64,000 bases of DNA from Taibaiella soli (GTDB lineage: Bacteria > Bacteroidota > Bacteroidia > Chitinophagales > Chitinophagaceae): the NCBI RefSeq assembly GCF_003236175.1, contig NZ_QKTW01000019.1, positions 69,818 through 133,817 of the forward strand, in the 5' to 3' direction. Position numbers and translations under genes: made by a program. The notes under the pieces are model-generated. The model did not search any database. It had not been told where the DNA came from and saw only the letters and a program-made list of their open reading frames with translations. Each line of letters begins with the position of its first letter. Within the stretch, counting starts at the first letter, position 1. Positions 25,851-36,429 of this stretch are shown piece by piece.

Positions 25851-28800
25851 TTATCGCAATAATGTAACATTTCCTTTTTTCTGCATTGAAGTGCCATCCA
25901 CGAATGTAACGTTCAGCACGAAGGCGTAGGCATCTATTGGTTGTGGTTTACCCTGATAGGTACCATCCCAGCCTCTTTCCAGATCTGTACTTTCGAAAAT
26001 CAGCTGTCCCCAGCGATTAAATATTTTCAGATCCATCGTTTCAATGGCGCCGCCGCGAACGTACAAAACATCATTGTTACCGTCACCGTTTGGACTAAAA
26101 CCAGTAGGAATATCAGCTGCTGTATAAATTTCAGCGTCTACATATTTACAGACACTATCGGCACAGCCGTCGTTATTGCGCGCTACCAGGCAAACCTGAT
26201 ACTCGCCTGTCTTGCGGTAGAAATGGCTTGGATTTACCTCACCGCTTACTTTACCATCGCCAAAGTTCCAGGCATATATATCCGCATCTTTAGAAAGATT
26301 GGTAAACTGCACAGGTGTGTTCGGTATCGGTATCACCGGCGCAAAACTAAAGTCGGCGGTCGGCAAGGTTTTTATCGTCACCGTTTTCGTTACAGAATCC
26401 ACTTTGTTACATGTAGCCGGATTGCTGGCAATAAGCGTTACGGTATAAGTTCCGGATGTAGCATACGTGTGTGAAAACGAAGTCAGTGCAGAAGTGCTGT
26501 CGTCACCGAGTTCCCACAACAAACTGCTCGCGTTGGTGGACGTGCTGGTAAATATTAATCCCGATTTCAAACAAACAGAATCTGGCACATCAATACCAGC
26601 TTTCACCAATGGATTATTAATCACAATAGTTCTGCTCATTGTATCCGGGCTGTTACACGCAGTAGTATCAATCATCACCAGCTGCACGGTGTAAGTACCC
26701 GCAGACGAATACGAATGCGTCGCTGGATTAAGACCATTGAACGAAGTGCCGTCACCGAAATACCAGATGAACTTCGTGAATGAAGCGGCACCTGGTGTGG
26801 TTCCATAAGTAGAATTATTCGTCAGCGCAATATTGAACGGATTACAGCTATCTGTCACTACTGCTGTAAAATCACTTTTCACAGAGTTAGTGTCTACAAC
26901 AATTGTCAGATAAGCGGTATCACGTGTTTTACAGGCATTCGGATTGTAAATAGAAAGATAAGCATGGTAAACGCCGGCAGCATAGTATGTATGCGATGGA
27001 GAGAACGTTGTATCAACTGGTGTGTTGTCTCCAAAATGCCATGCGTAAGAGGTAGCGTTCAATGAACTATCTACAAAATGTACCGTAAACGGCGGACAAC
27101 CTTTTGCATTCGGATTAGCACCTGCTTTTGCGTCTACCGCGCCGAGCTGAAATGCAATTTTCAGTGCGGCTTCGTTACAATTGAAACTACCATCAGTCGG
27201 GGCATAAACACCTGGTGTTGTCGGAAACGCCGGACCGGCACTGCCGCCACAATTAGCACAGATCGCCTGATACACTACACCGCTTTTATCAAATCGGCTG
27301 GTACCACCATCTACGTGTTCGCCATAACCTGCGTTCAAACTATATCTTCCATAATAAGTACCGTATAATAATGACTGCACGTTTTTGCTGAGTACAATAA
27401 AATAGAAATCGTACCCATCAGTTGTGCTTTGAGCAGCATTCGAAGTTATCGGCATACCAGTTGTAGTACCTATCGTGGCCGGCATCTGCGTAATCGCCAG
27501 ATTACCGCCCCAGCCTGAGATATAGATATTCTGACAGGTATCAACCAGGAAAGCTACCGGAGAAATATTGGTATGGCTCGGATCGCCAGAGCCGTAAACA
27601 GTTGAGAATATATTGGTAGAAAGATTCTTATCCATTTTGATCACAAACTGCGAAGAGTTTGGATTGGAATAACCGGCATTCACCACCGGAAAAACACCAC
27701 CGAGCGATTGTCCCATGGCATATAGATTGTCTTCCATATCCATTTGCAGACCATATACCTGGTCATAATTCGCAGTACCGATAGCAGTACATTTTTCCAG
27801 CGTATAACTACCGCTATTCAGGAAACGAGCGATGTAACCATCGGTACCACCGATATAGCTGCTATGATAAGTTCCGGTTGTAAATGGAAAACCTGTTGCA
27901 CTCATTGTTCCGCCACCTACAAACAAATGCGTCTGTGCCGAATCGAGCGCCAGCACATAACCTGCATCATCAGAAGTACCACCGAGGTAAGTACCCCAAA
28001 TCATGGACGTAAGCGTTGGATTCATTTTTATAACCACTCCGTCTTGCCCACCCTGCAAAGTTGTTTGCGTCGCGTTCACTGTCGGAAAATCGGTAGAATT
28101 CGTAGACGTTGTCACATACACATTGCCTTGCTTATCGAGGATCACTTCGCTACGTGCATCATCGCCATAGTTATGCTTCAGATTACCATACACATATTCG
28201 CTCGGGTCAAAATTCATACAGTCATTACCAGAACCGCCCACATAAGTAGAACCGATCAATGCGGTTGCAGTAGTATTGAGTTTTATAATTACTATATCTG
28301 CGTTGCCATTCATGCTGGTATCATACGCAGTAGCCGTAACAGGGAAGTTATGCGAATAAGTACGACCAGCGATCACCAGATTATTACTGGCATCCACCAT
28401 CATACTCTGCGGCTGCTCGTTACTATTGCCACCAAGGTAAGTAGCCCATATTTTTGTTGTGCCTGTCGGGTTAAATTTCATGATACCCATATCACATGCG
28501 TATTCGCTGCCTGTGATATAATCACCACCACCATAGCTGATCTGAAAAGCCCCTGTCGAAACCGGATAGCCGGTACCGTTCACTAGCCCTCCTGCATAGA
28601 AATTACCTGCATTGTCGTACGTAGCTGTAAAACCCCAGTTATCAGCTGTAGAGCCCGTAAACGTACAAAACACAACAGTGGGATCGATGATTAATGGTTT
28701 GGTATGATCATAATCTCCGGTAACATCATAAGTAATCACATCGTTTTTCAATACATAACGACAAGCGATTTCTTTACGGCCACCATCTGTGTATTGATAA

Positions 28801-29405
28801 GTATATGGCTTCATTTCCTGTACCTCACCAACAGAAGTACCAATTACCAGATTGCCATTTTTGATTGTCAGTTTATCGGCGCCTTCATAACGCAGACGAA
28901 TGATGTTTGTATTAGTCCCCGGCTGAATAATGAAATCGTATTTAAGGTTATTATTTTCCGAAGAAACGTGCATATCTACGCCCGGATAAAGACCCGTATA
29001 GTCCAGCATCAATGCAGGATGAATACCTGTTTTCCAGCGCGTGCTGTCATTACCCAGAAAATAATTGTAGTACCAGCTTTGCTCTTTACCCGGTTTGATC
29101 GCAGGTTTGGCAGCACCATCAAAATACATGCGGTATGCATGAAATTTCAGCATTTCAGGACCTTTCACCTGCCCATGCTTCACGGCATCTGCACGATCTT
29201 TATTAGAGGGATCGCCGATGAGATAAGTAAAATTATTTTCAGCAAGATAAACGTCACCTTTACCGGTAACCGATTTATAACGAAACGGACCATCCCATTG
29301 CCCACGGTTTTCGATAAACTCCAACGGCGTGTTTACAGCAGGTACTGCCTGCAATAGGGATGGAATGCAAAACAGTAAGGAAAATAAAAAGTAGATTTTC
29401 TTCAT
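25851..29405 (-). CDS. Type B T9SS substrate: SBBP-propeller, PKD domains and CHU_C tail
   Basis: 1184 residues. Signal peptide 1-20; N-terminal DUF7948-like domain ~28-240 (FIENRGQWDGPFRYK, YPGVDMHVSSENNNLKYDFI); SBBP-type blades ~245-690 (WATYLGGNSNE, GSTYVGGSGND, WGTYLGGTSDD); four PKD domains ~755-1090 (SYAWHFGDNTPVD, FIWYFGDGTSF, LLWELGDDSTS, DIYAWNFGDGK); and a C-terminal gliding-motility-type domain ~1105-1184 (IPTGFSPNGDGNND, KIFNRWGQLIFES, RGWDGTYQGKPQP, YAFVLNVTF). It is expected on the cell surface, exported with the PorP/SprF protein encoded 9 bases downstream. Such proteins act as adhesins or gliding filaments; the exact role is unknown. Confidence 0.92.
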   Translation of the reverse strand: MKKIYFLFSLLFCIPSLLQAVPAVNTPLEFIENRGQWDGPFRYKSVTGKGDVYLAENNFTYLIGDPSNKDRADAVKHGQVKGPEMLKFHAYRMYFDGAAKPAIKPGKEQSWYYNYFLGNDSTRWKTGIHPALMLDYTGLYPGVDMHVSSENNNLKYDFIIQPGTNTNIIRLRYEGADKLTIKNGNLVIGTSVGEVQEMKPYTYQYTDGGRKEIACRYVLKNDVITYDVTGDYDHTKPLIIDPTVVFCTFTGSTADNWGFTATYDNAGNFYAGGLVNGTGYPVSTGAFQISYGGGDYITGSEYACDMGIMKFNPTGTTKIWATYLGGNSNEQPQSMMVDASNNLVIAGRTYSHNFPVTATAYDTSMNGNADIVIIKLNTTATALIGSTYVGGSGNDCMNFDPSEYVYGNLKHNYGDDARSEVILDKQGNVYVTTSTNSTDFPTVNATQTTLQGGQDGVVIKMNPTLTSMIWGTYLGGTSDDAGYVLALDSAQTHLFVGGGTMSATGFPFTTGTYHSSYIGGTDGYIARFLNSGSYTLEKCTAIGTANYDQVYGLQMDMEDNLYAMGQSLGGVFPVVNAGYSNPNSSQFVIKMDKNLSTNIFSTVYGSGDPSHTNISPVAFLVDTCQNIYISGWGGNLAITQMPATIGTTTGMPITSNAAQSTTDGYDFYFIVLSKNVQSLLYGTYYGRYSLNAGYGEHVDGGTSRFDKSGVVYQAICANCGGSAGPAFPTTPGVYAPTDGSFNCNEAALKIAFQLGAVDAKAGANPNAKGCPPFTVHFVDSSLNATSYAWHFGDNTPVDTTFSPSHTYYAAGVYHAYLSIYNPNACKTRDTAYLTIVVDTNSVKSDFTAVVTDSCNPFNIALTNNSTYGTTPGAASFTKFIWYFGDGTSFNGLNPATHSYSSAGTYTVQLVMIDTTACNSPDTMSRTIVINNPLVKAGIDVPDSVCLKSGLIFTSTSTNASSLLWELGDDSTSALTSFSHTYATSGTYTVTLIASNPATCNKVDSVTKTVTIKTLPTADFSFAPVIPIPNTPVQFTNLSKDADIYAWNFGDGKVSGEVNPSHFYRKTGEYQVCLVARNNDGCADSVCKYVDAEIYTAADIPTGFSPNGDGNNDVLYVRGGAIETMDLKIFNRWGQLIFESTDLERGWDGTYQGKPQPIDAYAFVLNVTFVDGTSMQKKGNVTLLR

Positions 29406-29598
29406 CGGAAAAAATAAATGTCTGAAGTGGCCAGAGTAGTAAATTTAATATTTTTCTGTCTTAATATAGAAGACAGATTTCCAGCCCGGAAAGTCAGGTT
29501 AATACATTCTACAAAAAGAATATATCTTATCGAAAAGGGGTAAAAATCCCGAAGGCAATGCAATTGCCTTAAAAAATGAAGGAAAAAGGGCAACAGGT

Positions 29599-30078
29599 TT
29601 AGTTTACCACCTTGTCTGCACAGCAGCTGCTGGCAAATGCCTCCGGTTTGGCCTTGAACGCAAAACCCATTCCGAGAATGTAGCCCATCGCTTCACGCAG
29701 GGCTTCATTGCTCTTAAACTGTGGATTAGTATTGATATCGGCATGGACCTCCATATCTACATCAAACTCATTAAATAAATCACACAGTTCGTAAGCGATT
29801 TCAATGCTTTTTGCCACCTCTACAAGCATTCTCTCTTTGATGGAATACGGCTGTTTCGTTTTTTCGTTGTGAATAAACATGAACCCTCCATGTTTCTCCC
29901 GCAGAAATACGATCACCGTCGCAAATTCCGTCTCTTCACCACGTACCTGAGAATCAGTCCCGATACACACCTTCAGATGAAAACCTGCATTTCGTTCTTT
30001 AATAATTGCTTCTTTTACCGCCGTCTTGATCGGCAAGTGGATGCTTTGTCCACTAAATGTCCGCCATTGCATGGGCAT
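29599..30078 (-). CDS. RNase H-like YkuK (DUF458) family protein
   Basis: 159 residues. The pattern VCIGTDSQVRGEETEFATVIVFLRE, then LCDLFNEFDVDMEVHADINTNPQFKS and AMGYILGMGFAFKAKPEAFASS matches the YkuK/DUF458 family, which has an RNase H-like fold with conserved Asp residues (GTDSQ, HADIN). Nuclease activity is suspected for the family but I know of no proof. ATG 30078 and ATG 30072 are both possible starts. C-terminal CC and KVVN end. Stands alone between larger genes. Confidence 0.82.
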   Translation of the reverse strand: MPMQWRTFSGQSIHLPIKTAVKEAIIKERNAGFHLKVCIGTDSQVRGEETEFATVIVFLREKHGGFMFIHNEKTKQPYSIKERMLVEVAKSIEIAYELCDLFNEFDVDMEVHADINTNPQFKSNEALREAMGYILGMGFAFKAKPEAFASSCCADKVVN

Positions 30079-30169
30079 AAGTTTTTGCTTTTATTAAAGT
30101 TAAATACAATATTGTTACGAAATCATTAAGGAAAACAACAAATATTATAGAAATAAACAGTTTATCAAC

Positions 30170-30260
30170 ATTTTATATTCTAGCTGAAAGCCCAATGCTA
30201 AAAACCTAAAGCTTGCGCATGTTTTCACAATTTTAGGCGTTAGGCGTTGAGCTTTAGGCT
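30170..30260. repeat. Intergenic AAGCTTAAAGCC-type repeat copy
   Basis: Contains CCTAAAGCT at 30209-30217 and AGCTTTAGG at 30250-30258 in opposite orientation, plus TTAGGCGTTAGGCGTT. Similar degenerate sequence occurs at 5880-5911, 15838-15945, 17785-17822 and 40785-40812. Confidence 0.4.
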
Positions 30261-30296
30261 AAAAAAAAACCGGAACACTGTTGCGTTCCGGTTTTT
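30261..30296 (-). terminator. Terminator after groEL
   Basis: AACCGGAAC / GTTCCGGTT 9-bp stem; the A run at 30261-30269 supplies the U tract for the minus strand and TTTTT follows on the plus strand, so it can work in both directions. Confidence 0.85.
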
Positions 30297-30338
30297 CTAT
30301 GTAAACTGACCGTTGAACAGTCAGGAAATGTACAGCTA

Positions 30339-32003
<1,665 letters not shown>

Positions 32004-32079
32004 CTATTCGACAATTTGTCGATTTGTAAATGAAACTTGATTTTAAATAAGAGGCCGAATTGCCTCACTTGCGAATTGA

Positions 32080-32352
32080 TTAAACGATCGCGAGGATATC
32101 GCTTTCACGCATGATCAGCAGATCTTCACCTTCAATGCTGATCTCTGTACCTGCATATTTACCATACAGAACAGTATCGCCCGATTTTACGGTCATTGGT
32201 TCATCTTTTTTACCAGGACCAGCCGCTACTACGGTGCCACGTTGTGGTTTTTCTTTTGCTGTATCAGGGATGATGATACCGCCGGCAGTTTTTTCTTCAG
32301 CAGCTGCAGGTTTTACGATTACACGGTCGTGAAGTGGTGTAATGTTTGCCAT
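32080..32352 (-). CDS. groS: 10 kDa co-chaperonin GroES
   Basis: Heptameric lid of GroEL. 90 residues with the usual [29 protein letters not shown] start, the mobile loop, [16 protein letters not shown] and the ESDILAIV end. First gene of the operon. No CIRCE element or exact TAnnTTTG box is visible upstream; nested palindromes lie at 32370-32411. Confidence 0.98.
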   Translation of the reverse strand: MANITPLHDRVIVKPAAAEEKTAGGIIIPDTAKEKPQRGTVVAAGPGKKDEPMTVKSGDTVLYGKYAGTEISIEGEDLLIMRESDILAIV

Positions 32353-32369
32353 AGTTGTTCTTTATTTTT

Positions 32370-32411
32370 AAGATGATTAAATACTAAGTATAATAAAAGA
32401 CTCATCATCTT
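32370..32411. promoter_or_regulatory. Nested palindromes upstream of groES
   Basis: Outer inverted repeat AAGATGAT (32370-32377) / ATCATCTT (32404-32411); inner perfect palindrome ATACT-A-AGTAT (32381-32391). It lies 18 bases before the groES start on the minus strand. It could be an operator for a heat-shock regulator or a leader stem-loop; neither is shown by sequence alone. Confidence 0.35.
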
Positions 32412-32545
32412 TTATGCCAAAGCAAATGTCAGTCAATTTTGCAGCAAAACGGGGCGCCATTTATTATTTTATGGAAAAAAATTGGACAAAATTTCATACT
32501 CGGCTGAAATCCACCTGTTCATTTTGTCAGCAATCATCTGTCAGC

Positions 32546-32553
32546 TATTTTTG
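32546..32553 (+). promoter_or_regulatory. -7 promoter element of the peroxiredoxin gene
   Basis: TATTTTTG matches TAnnTTTG, 14 bases before ATG 32568. Confidence 0.5.
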
Positions 32554-32567
32554 TCAAAAATTTCATT

Positions 32568-33038
32568 ATGGCATTACCAATAGGACAACCAGCTCCGGAT
32601 TTCAAACTTTTCGACAGTGAAAAAAATGAGGTAAAACTTTCTGACCTCCAAGGCAACAACGTAGTACTGTTGTTCTTCCCGCTGGCATTTACCGGCACTT
32701 GCACCACAGAACTGTGCTCTATCCGTGATAGCTACAATATTTACGAAGGCCTGAACGCGAAAGTACTCGGCATTTCTGTTGATTCGCTGTTTTCTCTGGA
32801 CAAGTTCAAAAAAGAACAAAACCTGAACTTCCCGCTCCTGAGCGATTTCAACAAAGAAGCATCTGTTGCTTACAACTCTCTGTATGAAGATTTCGCTTTC
32901 GGCATGAAAGGTGTTTCTAAACGTGCAGCATTCGTTATCGACAAAGCTGGTAACGTTCAGTACTCAGAGGTATTAGATAAGGCATCCGATCTGCCGAATT
33001 TCGACGCAATCAAAGAAACACTGGCTACACTGAACTAA
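32568..33038 (+). CDS. AhpC/TSA-family peroxiredoxin
   Basis: Reduces hydrogen peroxide and organic peroxides in the cytoplasm. 156 residues, thioredoxin fold. The peroxidatic Cys is C45 in PLAFTGTCTTELC (PxxxTxxC motif) with a second Cys five residues later (C50), as in atypical 2-Cys BCP/AhpE-type enzymes; the active-site Arg is not far downstream. Strand pattern VVLLFFPLAF, VLGISVDSLFSLDKF, FPLLSDF and AFVIDKAGNVQY is typical. It is divergent from groESL, fitting a stress-gene neighbourhood. Confidence 0.92.
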   Translation: MALPIGQPAPDFKLFDSEKNEVKLSDLQGNNVVLLFFPLAFTGTCTTELCSIRDSYNIYEGLNAKVLGISVDSLFSLDKFKKEQNLNFPLLSDFNKEASVAYNSLYEDFAFGMKGVSKRAAFVIDKAGNVQYSEVLDKASDLPNFDAIKETLATLN

Positions 33039-33043
33039 TCGCC

Positions 33044-33180
33044 GGTGAAACGTCAAACGTCAGTGGGCCTATCGTAACAATCTCAAGTCGACGCAAGAAG
33101 ACACTCATAAACGGTCGGGCGACTCTACGTTGTCTGACCGTTTTCCTTTTGATAACCACAAATCGACCTTGACGTTTCAC
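33044..33180. repeat. Structured inverted-repeat element after the peroxiredoxin gene
   Basis: Outer arms GTGAAACGTCAA (33045-33056) and TTGACGTTTCAC (33169-33180) are perfect inverted copies. Inside, 33109-33123 and 33129-33143 pair over 15 positions; three of the pairs are G-T in plus-strand DNA, so the stem is complete only in plus-strand RNA (G-U pairs), and TTCCTTTT follows, as in a terminator. The 13-mer GGTGAAACGTCAA also occurs after miaA (63572-63584). Confidence 0.55.
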
Positions 33181-33202
33181 ATCTGATTTCAACCTAAAAA
33201 CG

Positions 33203-33228
33203 AAAAAGCTGCCCTGGGGCAGCTTTTT
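33203..33228. terminator. Bidirectional terminator between peroxiredoxin and TPR genes
   Basis: AAAAAGCTGCCC tg GGGCAGCTTTTT, a 12-bp stem, placed between two convergent genes. Confidence 0.9.
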
Positions 33229-33250
33229 CTGTTTATAACTAAACAATTCT

Positions 33251-34840
33251 CTATTTCTTCGGAGCTGGTTTGCTCATGATACCTTTCATCTGCTGAACGA
33301 AGCTGTTTGTCGGCTCAATAGCAGCAACTTTATCCAAATAAGACTGAGCAGTCGCTTTATCACCTTTATTGTAGTAATACAAAGTCAGGTATTGATAAGC
33401 TTGCATCAGATCCGCCTTTTTATCGTAAGTAGGACCTACTTTTTCCAGCCATTTTGTGTAGAATGGAGCAGCAACACCTGTTTTACCTTCGTTGTCTACC
33501 GCAGCAGCAACGCGGCCACGCCAGTAAGTGGCTGACGGCTGATCAGGATATTTAGTTTCCATTTGTTCAAATGCTTTGGCTGCTACATCGTAATTTTTAG
33601 AGTAGTATGCCATCGCCCCCCACCAGAAATAATCCAACGGTTGTGTTTCCGGATAAGTTGTTACGAGTTTACCATACCATTCTGCAGATTTTGCGTAGTC
33701 TTTAGCATCTTTAAAGCTTTCCGCGATCTGACGTTCCACATCAGACTTGTTGCTTGCAGTATCTGCCTGATCGGCTTTATTATAATAATAGTTAGCGGAG
33801 TCAGGCATATTGCTCTGGTTCATGATTTTTGCGTAGTACAGATAGTCCGAGTAAATAATTTTAGACGGTTCCTGCTTCGCAAAGAAAGTTCTCATGTTCT
33901 GCAGCGCATTTGGATAATCTTTAGTTTCATATTGACTGTAACCAAGAATACGATACAGATACGCTTTGTTTGCACCGCCATTGATCAGCTCCTGCAGTTT
34001 GCTGATTGCAGCAGGGTAATCTTTTGACAAGTACAAAATATTAGCGTATTGCATCTGATCTTCGATAGATTTATCAGACAGTTGCAGGTATTGCTCAATG
34101 TTTTGTTTTGCGAGATCGTATTTACCTACCCAGAAGTAAGCATTCGCGAGATCACGGTAAGGCAGTGGGTTAGACGGATCAGCATCTTTTGCTTTACCAT
34201 AGCTTTCCAGCGCCAGTTTGTAGTTTTTCGCAGCATACCAGAGTGCACCGATACGAGAGAAAGCCAATGAGTTTTTAGGATCTTTACTGGTTACGCTTTC
34301 CCAGTTGTTCATGGCTTCACCACCGCCACCTTGTACTTGTTGGTAAGCATCGCCTAAAGCGATATGTAAGTCTGCGTTGTCATTTTTTGCCAGAGCAGCT
34401 TTGTACCAGGTAATCGCCTGTTGCTTGTCGCCGCCTTCTGTATAAGTGATCGCATCAGCAGCATATTTCAGCGGCTCCCATTCTTTCTTCTTCGTAGCAT
34501 CTGCCACTTCTTTAGCAATACGGGACCCCTCTGCAACATTCTTTTCTGTAAATGCTACACGTGCCATACCGGCTTTGTTTGCCAGATCTTCCGGAAATTT
34601 CGCGAAATCGGCTTTAGCGGCAGCAGGGTTATCGAGTCCCAGCTCGGCGATACCTAAATAATAGTTTGCAGTAGCATTGCTTCCGGCCAATGGAGCGAGA
34701 ATCTTTTTGGCTGATTCATAACGCTCGTACTTAATCATTTTAATGCCGTCTTCAAGAGATTGTGCCTGTGCGCTGAAACCAAATGCAACAGCAGCTACAA
34801 TAGCAATCGATTGTTTCATCATTTTCATTATGTTTTTCAT
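33251..34840 (-). CDS. Periplasmic tetratricopeptide-repeat protein
   Basis: 529 residues. Signal peptide to ~26 (FGFSAQAQ); the rest is TPR-like helix pairs with at least eight repeats (NYYLGIAELGLDNPAAAKADF, ADLHIALGDAYQQVQGG, SLAFSRIGALWYAAKNYKLA, LPYRDLANAYFWVGKYDLA, YLYRILGYSQYETKDYPNA, DYFWWGAMAYYSKNYDVA). Probably a protein-interaction scaffold in the envelope. Upstream on the same strand lie a PstS-like lipoprotein (67-base gap) and a small membrane protein. In many Bacteroidota a PstS-like protein and a TPR protein follow exbB-exbD-tonB; those genes are missing here. Confidence 0.88.
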   Translation of the reverse strand: MKNIMKMMKQSIAIVAAVAFGFSAQAQSLEDGIKMIKYERYESAKKILAPLAGSNATANYYLGIAELGLDNPAAAKADFAKFPEDLANKAGMARVAFTEKNVAEGSRIAKEVADATKKKEWEPLKYAADAITYTEGGDKQQAITWYKAALAKNDNADLHIALGDAYQQVQGGGGEAMNNWESVTSKDPKNSLAFSRIGALWYAAKNYKLALESYGKAKDADPSNPLPYRDLANAYFWVGKYDLAKQNIEQYLQLSDKSIEDQMQYANILYLSKDYPAAISKLQELINGGANKAYLYRILGYSQYETKDYPNALQNMRTFFAKQEPSKIIYSDYLYYAKIMNQSNMPDSANYYYNKADQADTASNKSDVERQIAESFKDAKDYAKSAEWYGKLVTTYPETQPLDYFWWGAMAYYSKNYDVAAKAFEQMETKYPDQPSATYWRGRVAAAVDNEGKTGVAAPFYTKWLEKVGPTYDKKADLMQAYQYLTLYYYNKGDKATAQSYLDKVAAIEPTNSFVQQMKGIMSKPAPKK

Positions 34841-34907
34841 TGCAGGGCAGGTTTATCGCTACCCTTTACATGTACATTTTATTCTATAGAACTAATTTTT
34901 ATGTCGG

Positions 34908-35816
34908 TTATTGCCCACTGTTCACCGTAGCTTCCCTTATGACAATATTCATACGAAGCGGAAATAAGTGAGAATGCGCAAAGATAAGTTGTCCACGCTC
35001 TTTACTTAAAAAGTTAGCAAATCCCGTGCCTAAACCCGGATAAGTCTCACTAGTGATAAAATAAAGATTGCGGGTTAATGGGTATAATTTCATTGCGATC
35101 CAGGCCTGATATGGCTGATAAAACCGCTGTGTACTATCGTTTTGTATAGATGCAACTTTTATCTTTTTCATAAAGGATTCGGTAGCCGAATCGTCTGCAC
35201 CACTTACATAACTCAAACCAATGAAGCCGATCGCATCGGGATTTTTTGCCACATAGTCCACAACCTGACTGTTGCTTTTTGCCGCAAAAACGTTGGCACC
35301 GAGCTTATCCGACTTCAGCAGGGAATCTGTCATATAACGTACCGTGCTGGAACCCTGATTATCAAATACCACTGTATACTTCTTCTTATACTGACCAGTC
35401 AGAATGCCTTTTATCTGTTCTACACTTAACAGACTGTCGGGAGAAGAAGGATTTATGATGACTGCCACAGCATCTTTTGCCAGCGCCATTGAAGTTGGTA
35501 CAAGTTTATTCTGCTCGCAGATCTGTTTTTCACCGCCGTTCAGCTCGCGCGTTACGAGAATGAGTCTTGATTTACGATCAAGCAGGTCTTTGAAACATTC
35601 TGATTCGGGCTTGTAATGTGCAGTGATATGCGCATCCGGAAAACTACTGTCGAATACCCGGAGTTGCTCGGCAATAATTGGCTGATATGTTTCATCTACC
35701 GAAATATCAATATTACCGCTTGTAGTTGTGTCAGTCGGCTTTTTAGTATCATCCTGGCAGGACGAAAAAAATAAACCGGCGGCCAGAGCCAGTGATATGG
35801 TCTTAAACCATTGCAT
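34908..35816 (-). CDS. PstS-like substrate-binding lipoprotein
   Basis: 302 residues. Lipobox FSSC at 17-20, so attached to a membrane. The rest is a periplasmic-binding-protein type 2 fold of the PstS class: GNIDISVDETYQPII, VTRELNGGEKQIC, AKDAVAVIINPSSPDSLLSVEQIKGILTG, FDNQGSSTVRYM, VDYVAKNPDAIGFIGLSYV, YPLTRNLYFIT and GFANFLSKERGQLI. The usual phosphate ABC transporter genes are absent, and the conserved phosphate-loop Ser/Thr cluster is weak, so phosphate transport is doubtful. Neighbouring TPR gene suggests the TonB-associated role seen in other Bacteroidota. Confidence 0.85.
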   Translation of the reverse strand: MQWFKTISLALAAGLFFSSCQDDTKKPTDTTTSGNIDISVDETYQPIIAEQLRVFDSSFPDAHITAHYKPESECFKDLLDRKSRLILVTRELNGGEKQICEQNKLVPTSMALAKDAVAVIINPSSPDSLLSVEQIKGILTGQYKKKYTVVFDNQGSSTVRYMTDSLLKSDKLGANVFAAKSNSQVVDYVAKNPDAIGFIGLSYVSGADDSATESFMKKIKVASIQNDSTQRFYQPYQAWIAMKLYPLTRNLYFITSETYPGLGTGFANFLSKERGQLIFAHSHLFPLRMNIVIREATVNSGQ

Positions 35817-35908
35817 GGGCGCAATTTTAGTTATTATTTAAAAGAAAAGCATGACCTCACATTCTGTTCTAACAATAATTTAACAGCAGATCAAAAAGTT
35901 ATGTCAAA

Positions 35909-36223
35909 TTATCTTTTGTTGATGTCATCAAATTGTTTGCGGACTTTATCCAGCCGCGATCTTCTGATATCCATAAAACCTCTCCACAGCCGAAATACAC
36001 CATAAACAATCATAAGTCCGCCCAATGTATAAGCCAGGCCGGGCCCTAATGGCACCTGACCATAAACTTTCATATACACGATGGTAATACCAACAAGCAG
36101 GTAGACCAAACCCATGCCAATATTGAGCGTTGACTGGAAACGGCTGTAAGTACCATTACTATTTTGCTGACGCTCTTCGTAGCTCATCTGTTGCATAAAT
36201 TTTTGCGATTTAAAATTAGGCAT
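35909..36223 (-). CDS. Small two-span membrane protein
   Basis: 104 residues; not recognised. A polar N-terminus (~1-32) is followed by two membrane spans (~33-51 IGMGLVYLLVGITIVYMKV and ~60-78 LGPGLAYTLGGLMIVYGVF) and a basic C-terminal helix (RLWRGFMDIRRSRLDKVRKQF), so both ends are probably cytoplasmic. It is the first of three same-strand genes (with the PstS-like and TPR genes), separated from the next by 92 bases; co-transcription is possible. Confidence 0.7.
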   Translation of the reverse strand: MPNFKSQKFMQQMSYEERQQNSNGTYSRFQSTLNIGMGLVYLLVGITIVYMKVYGQVPLGPGLAYTLGGLMIVYGVFRLWRGFMDIRRSRLDKVRKQFDDINKR

Positions 36224-36371
36224 TAATACAGAAATCTGCCAGAAAGGATGAAATTAAAAACAGTACATATTAAGCAAATACTGTTCGTTTTCTGAAGAAT
36301 CCGTTTTTGTTTTATAAGACACAAACGGCCGGGAAATGCATAATCTTAAAAGTCAATTCTTTGGTAAAATA

Positions 36372-36407
36372 AAAAAAGAGACTGCGGGTTAATACAGTCT
36401 CTTTTTT
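36372..36407 (-). terminator. Terminator after the histone-like gene
   Basis: AAAAAAGAGACTG / CAGTCTCTTTTTT 13-bp stem with a 10-base loop, symmetric and therefore active in both directions. Confidence 0.85.
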
Positions 36408-36429
36408 AAATACGCTAAAAATTAAAAAC

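Noticed and set aside
33025-33246. 73-codon minus-strand ORF after the peroxiredoxin gene
   Set aside because: It spans an inverted-repeat element and a terminator; the residues are an artefact of that structure.
34908-35816. Phosphate transport operon
   Set aside because: PstS-like fold only; no pstC, pstA, pstB or phoU next to it.
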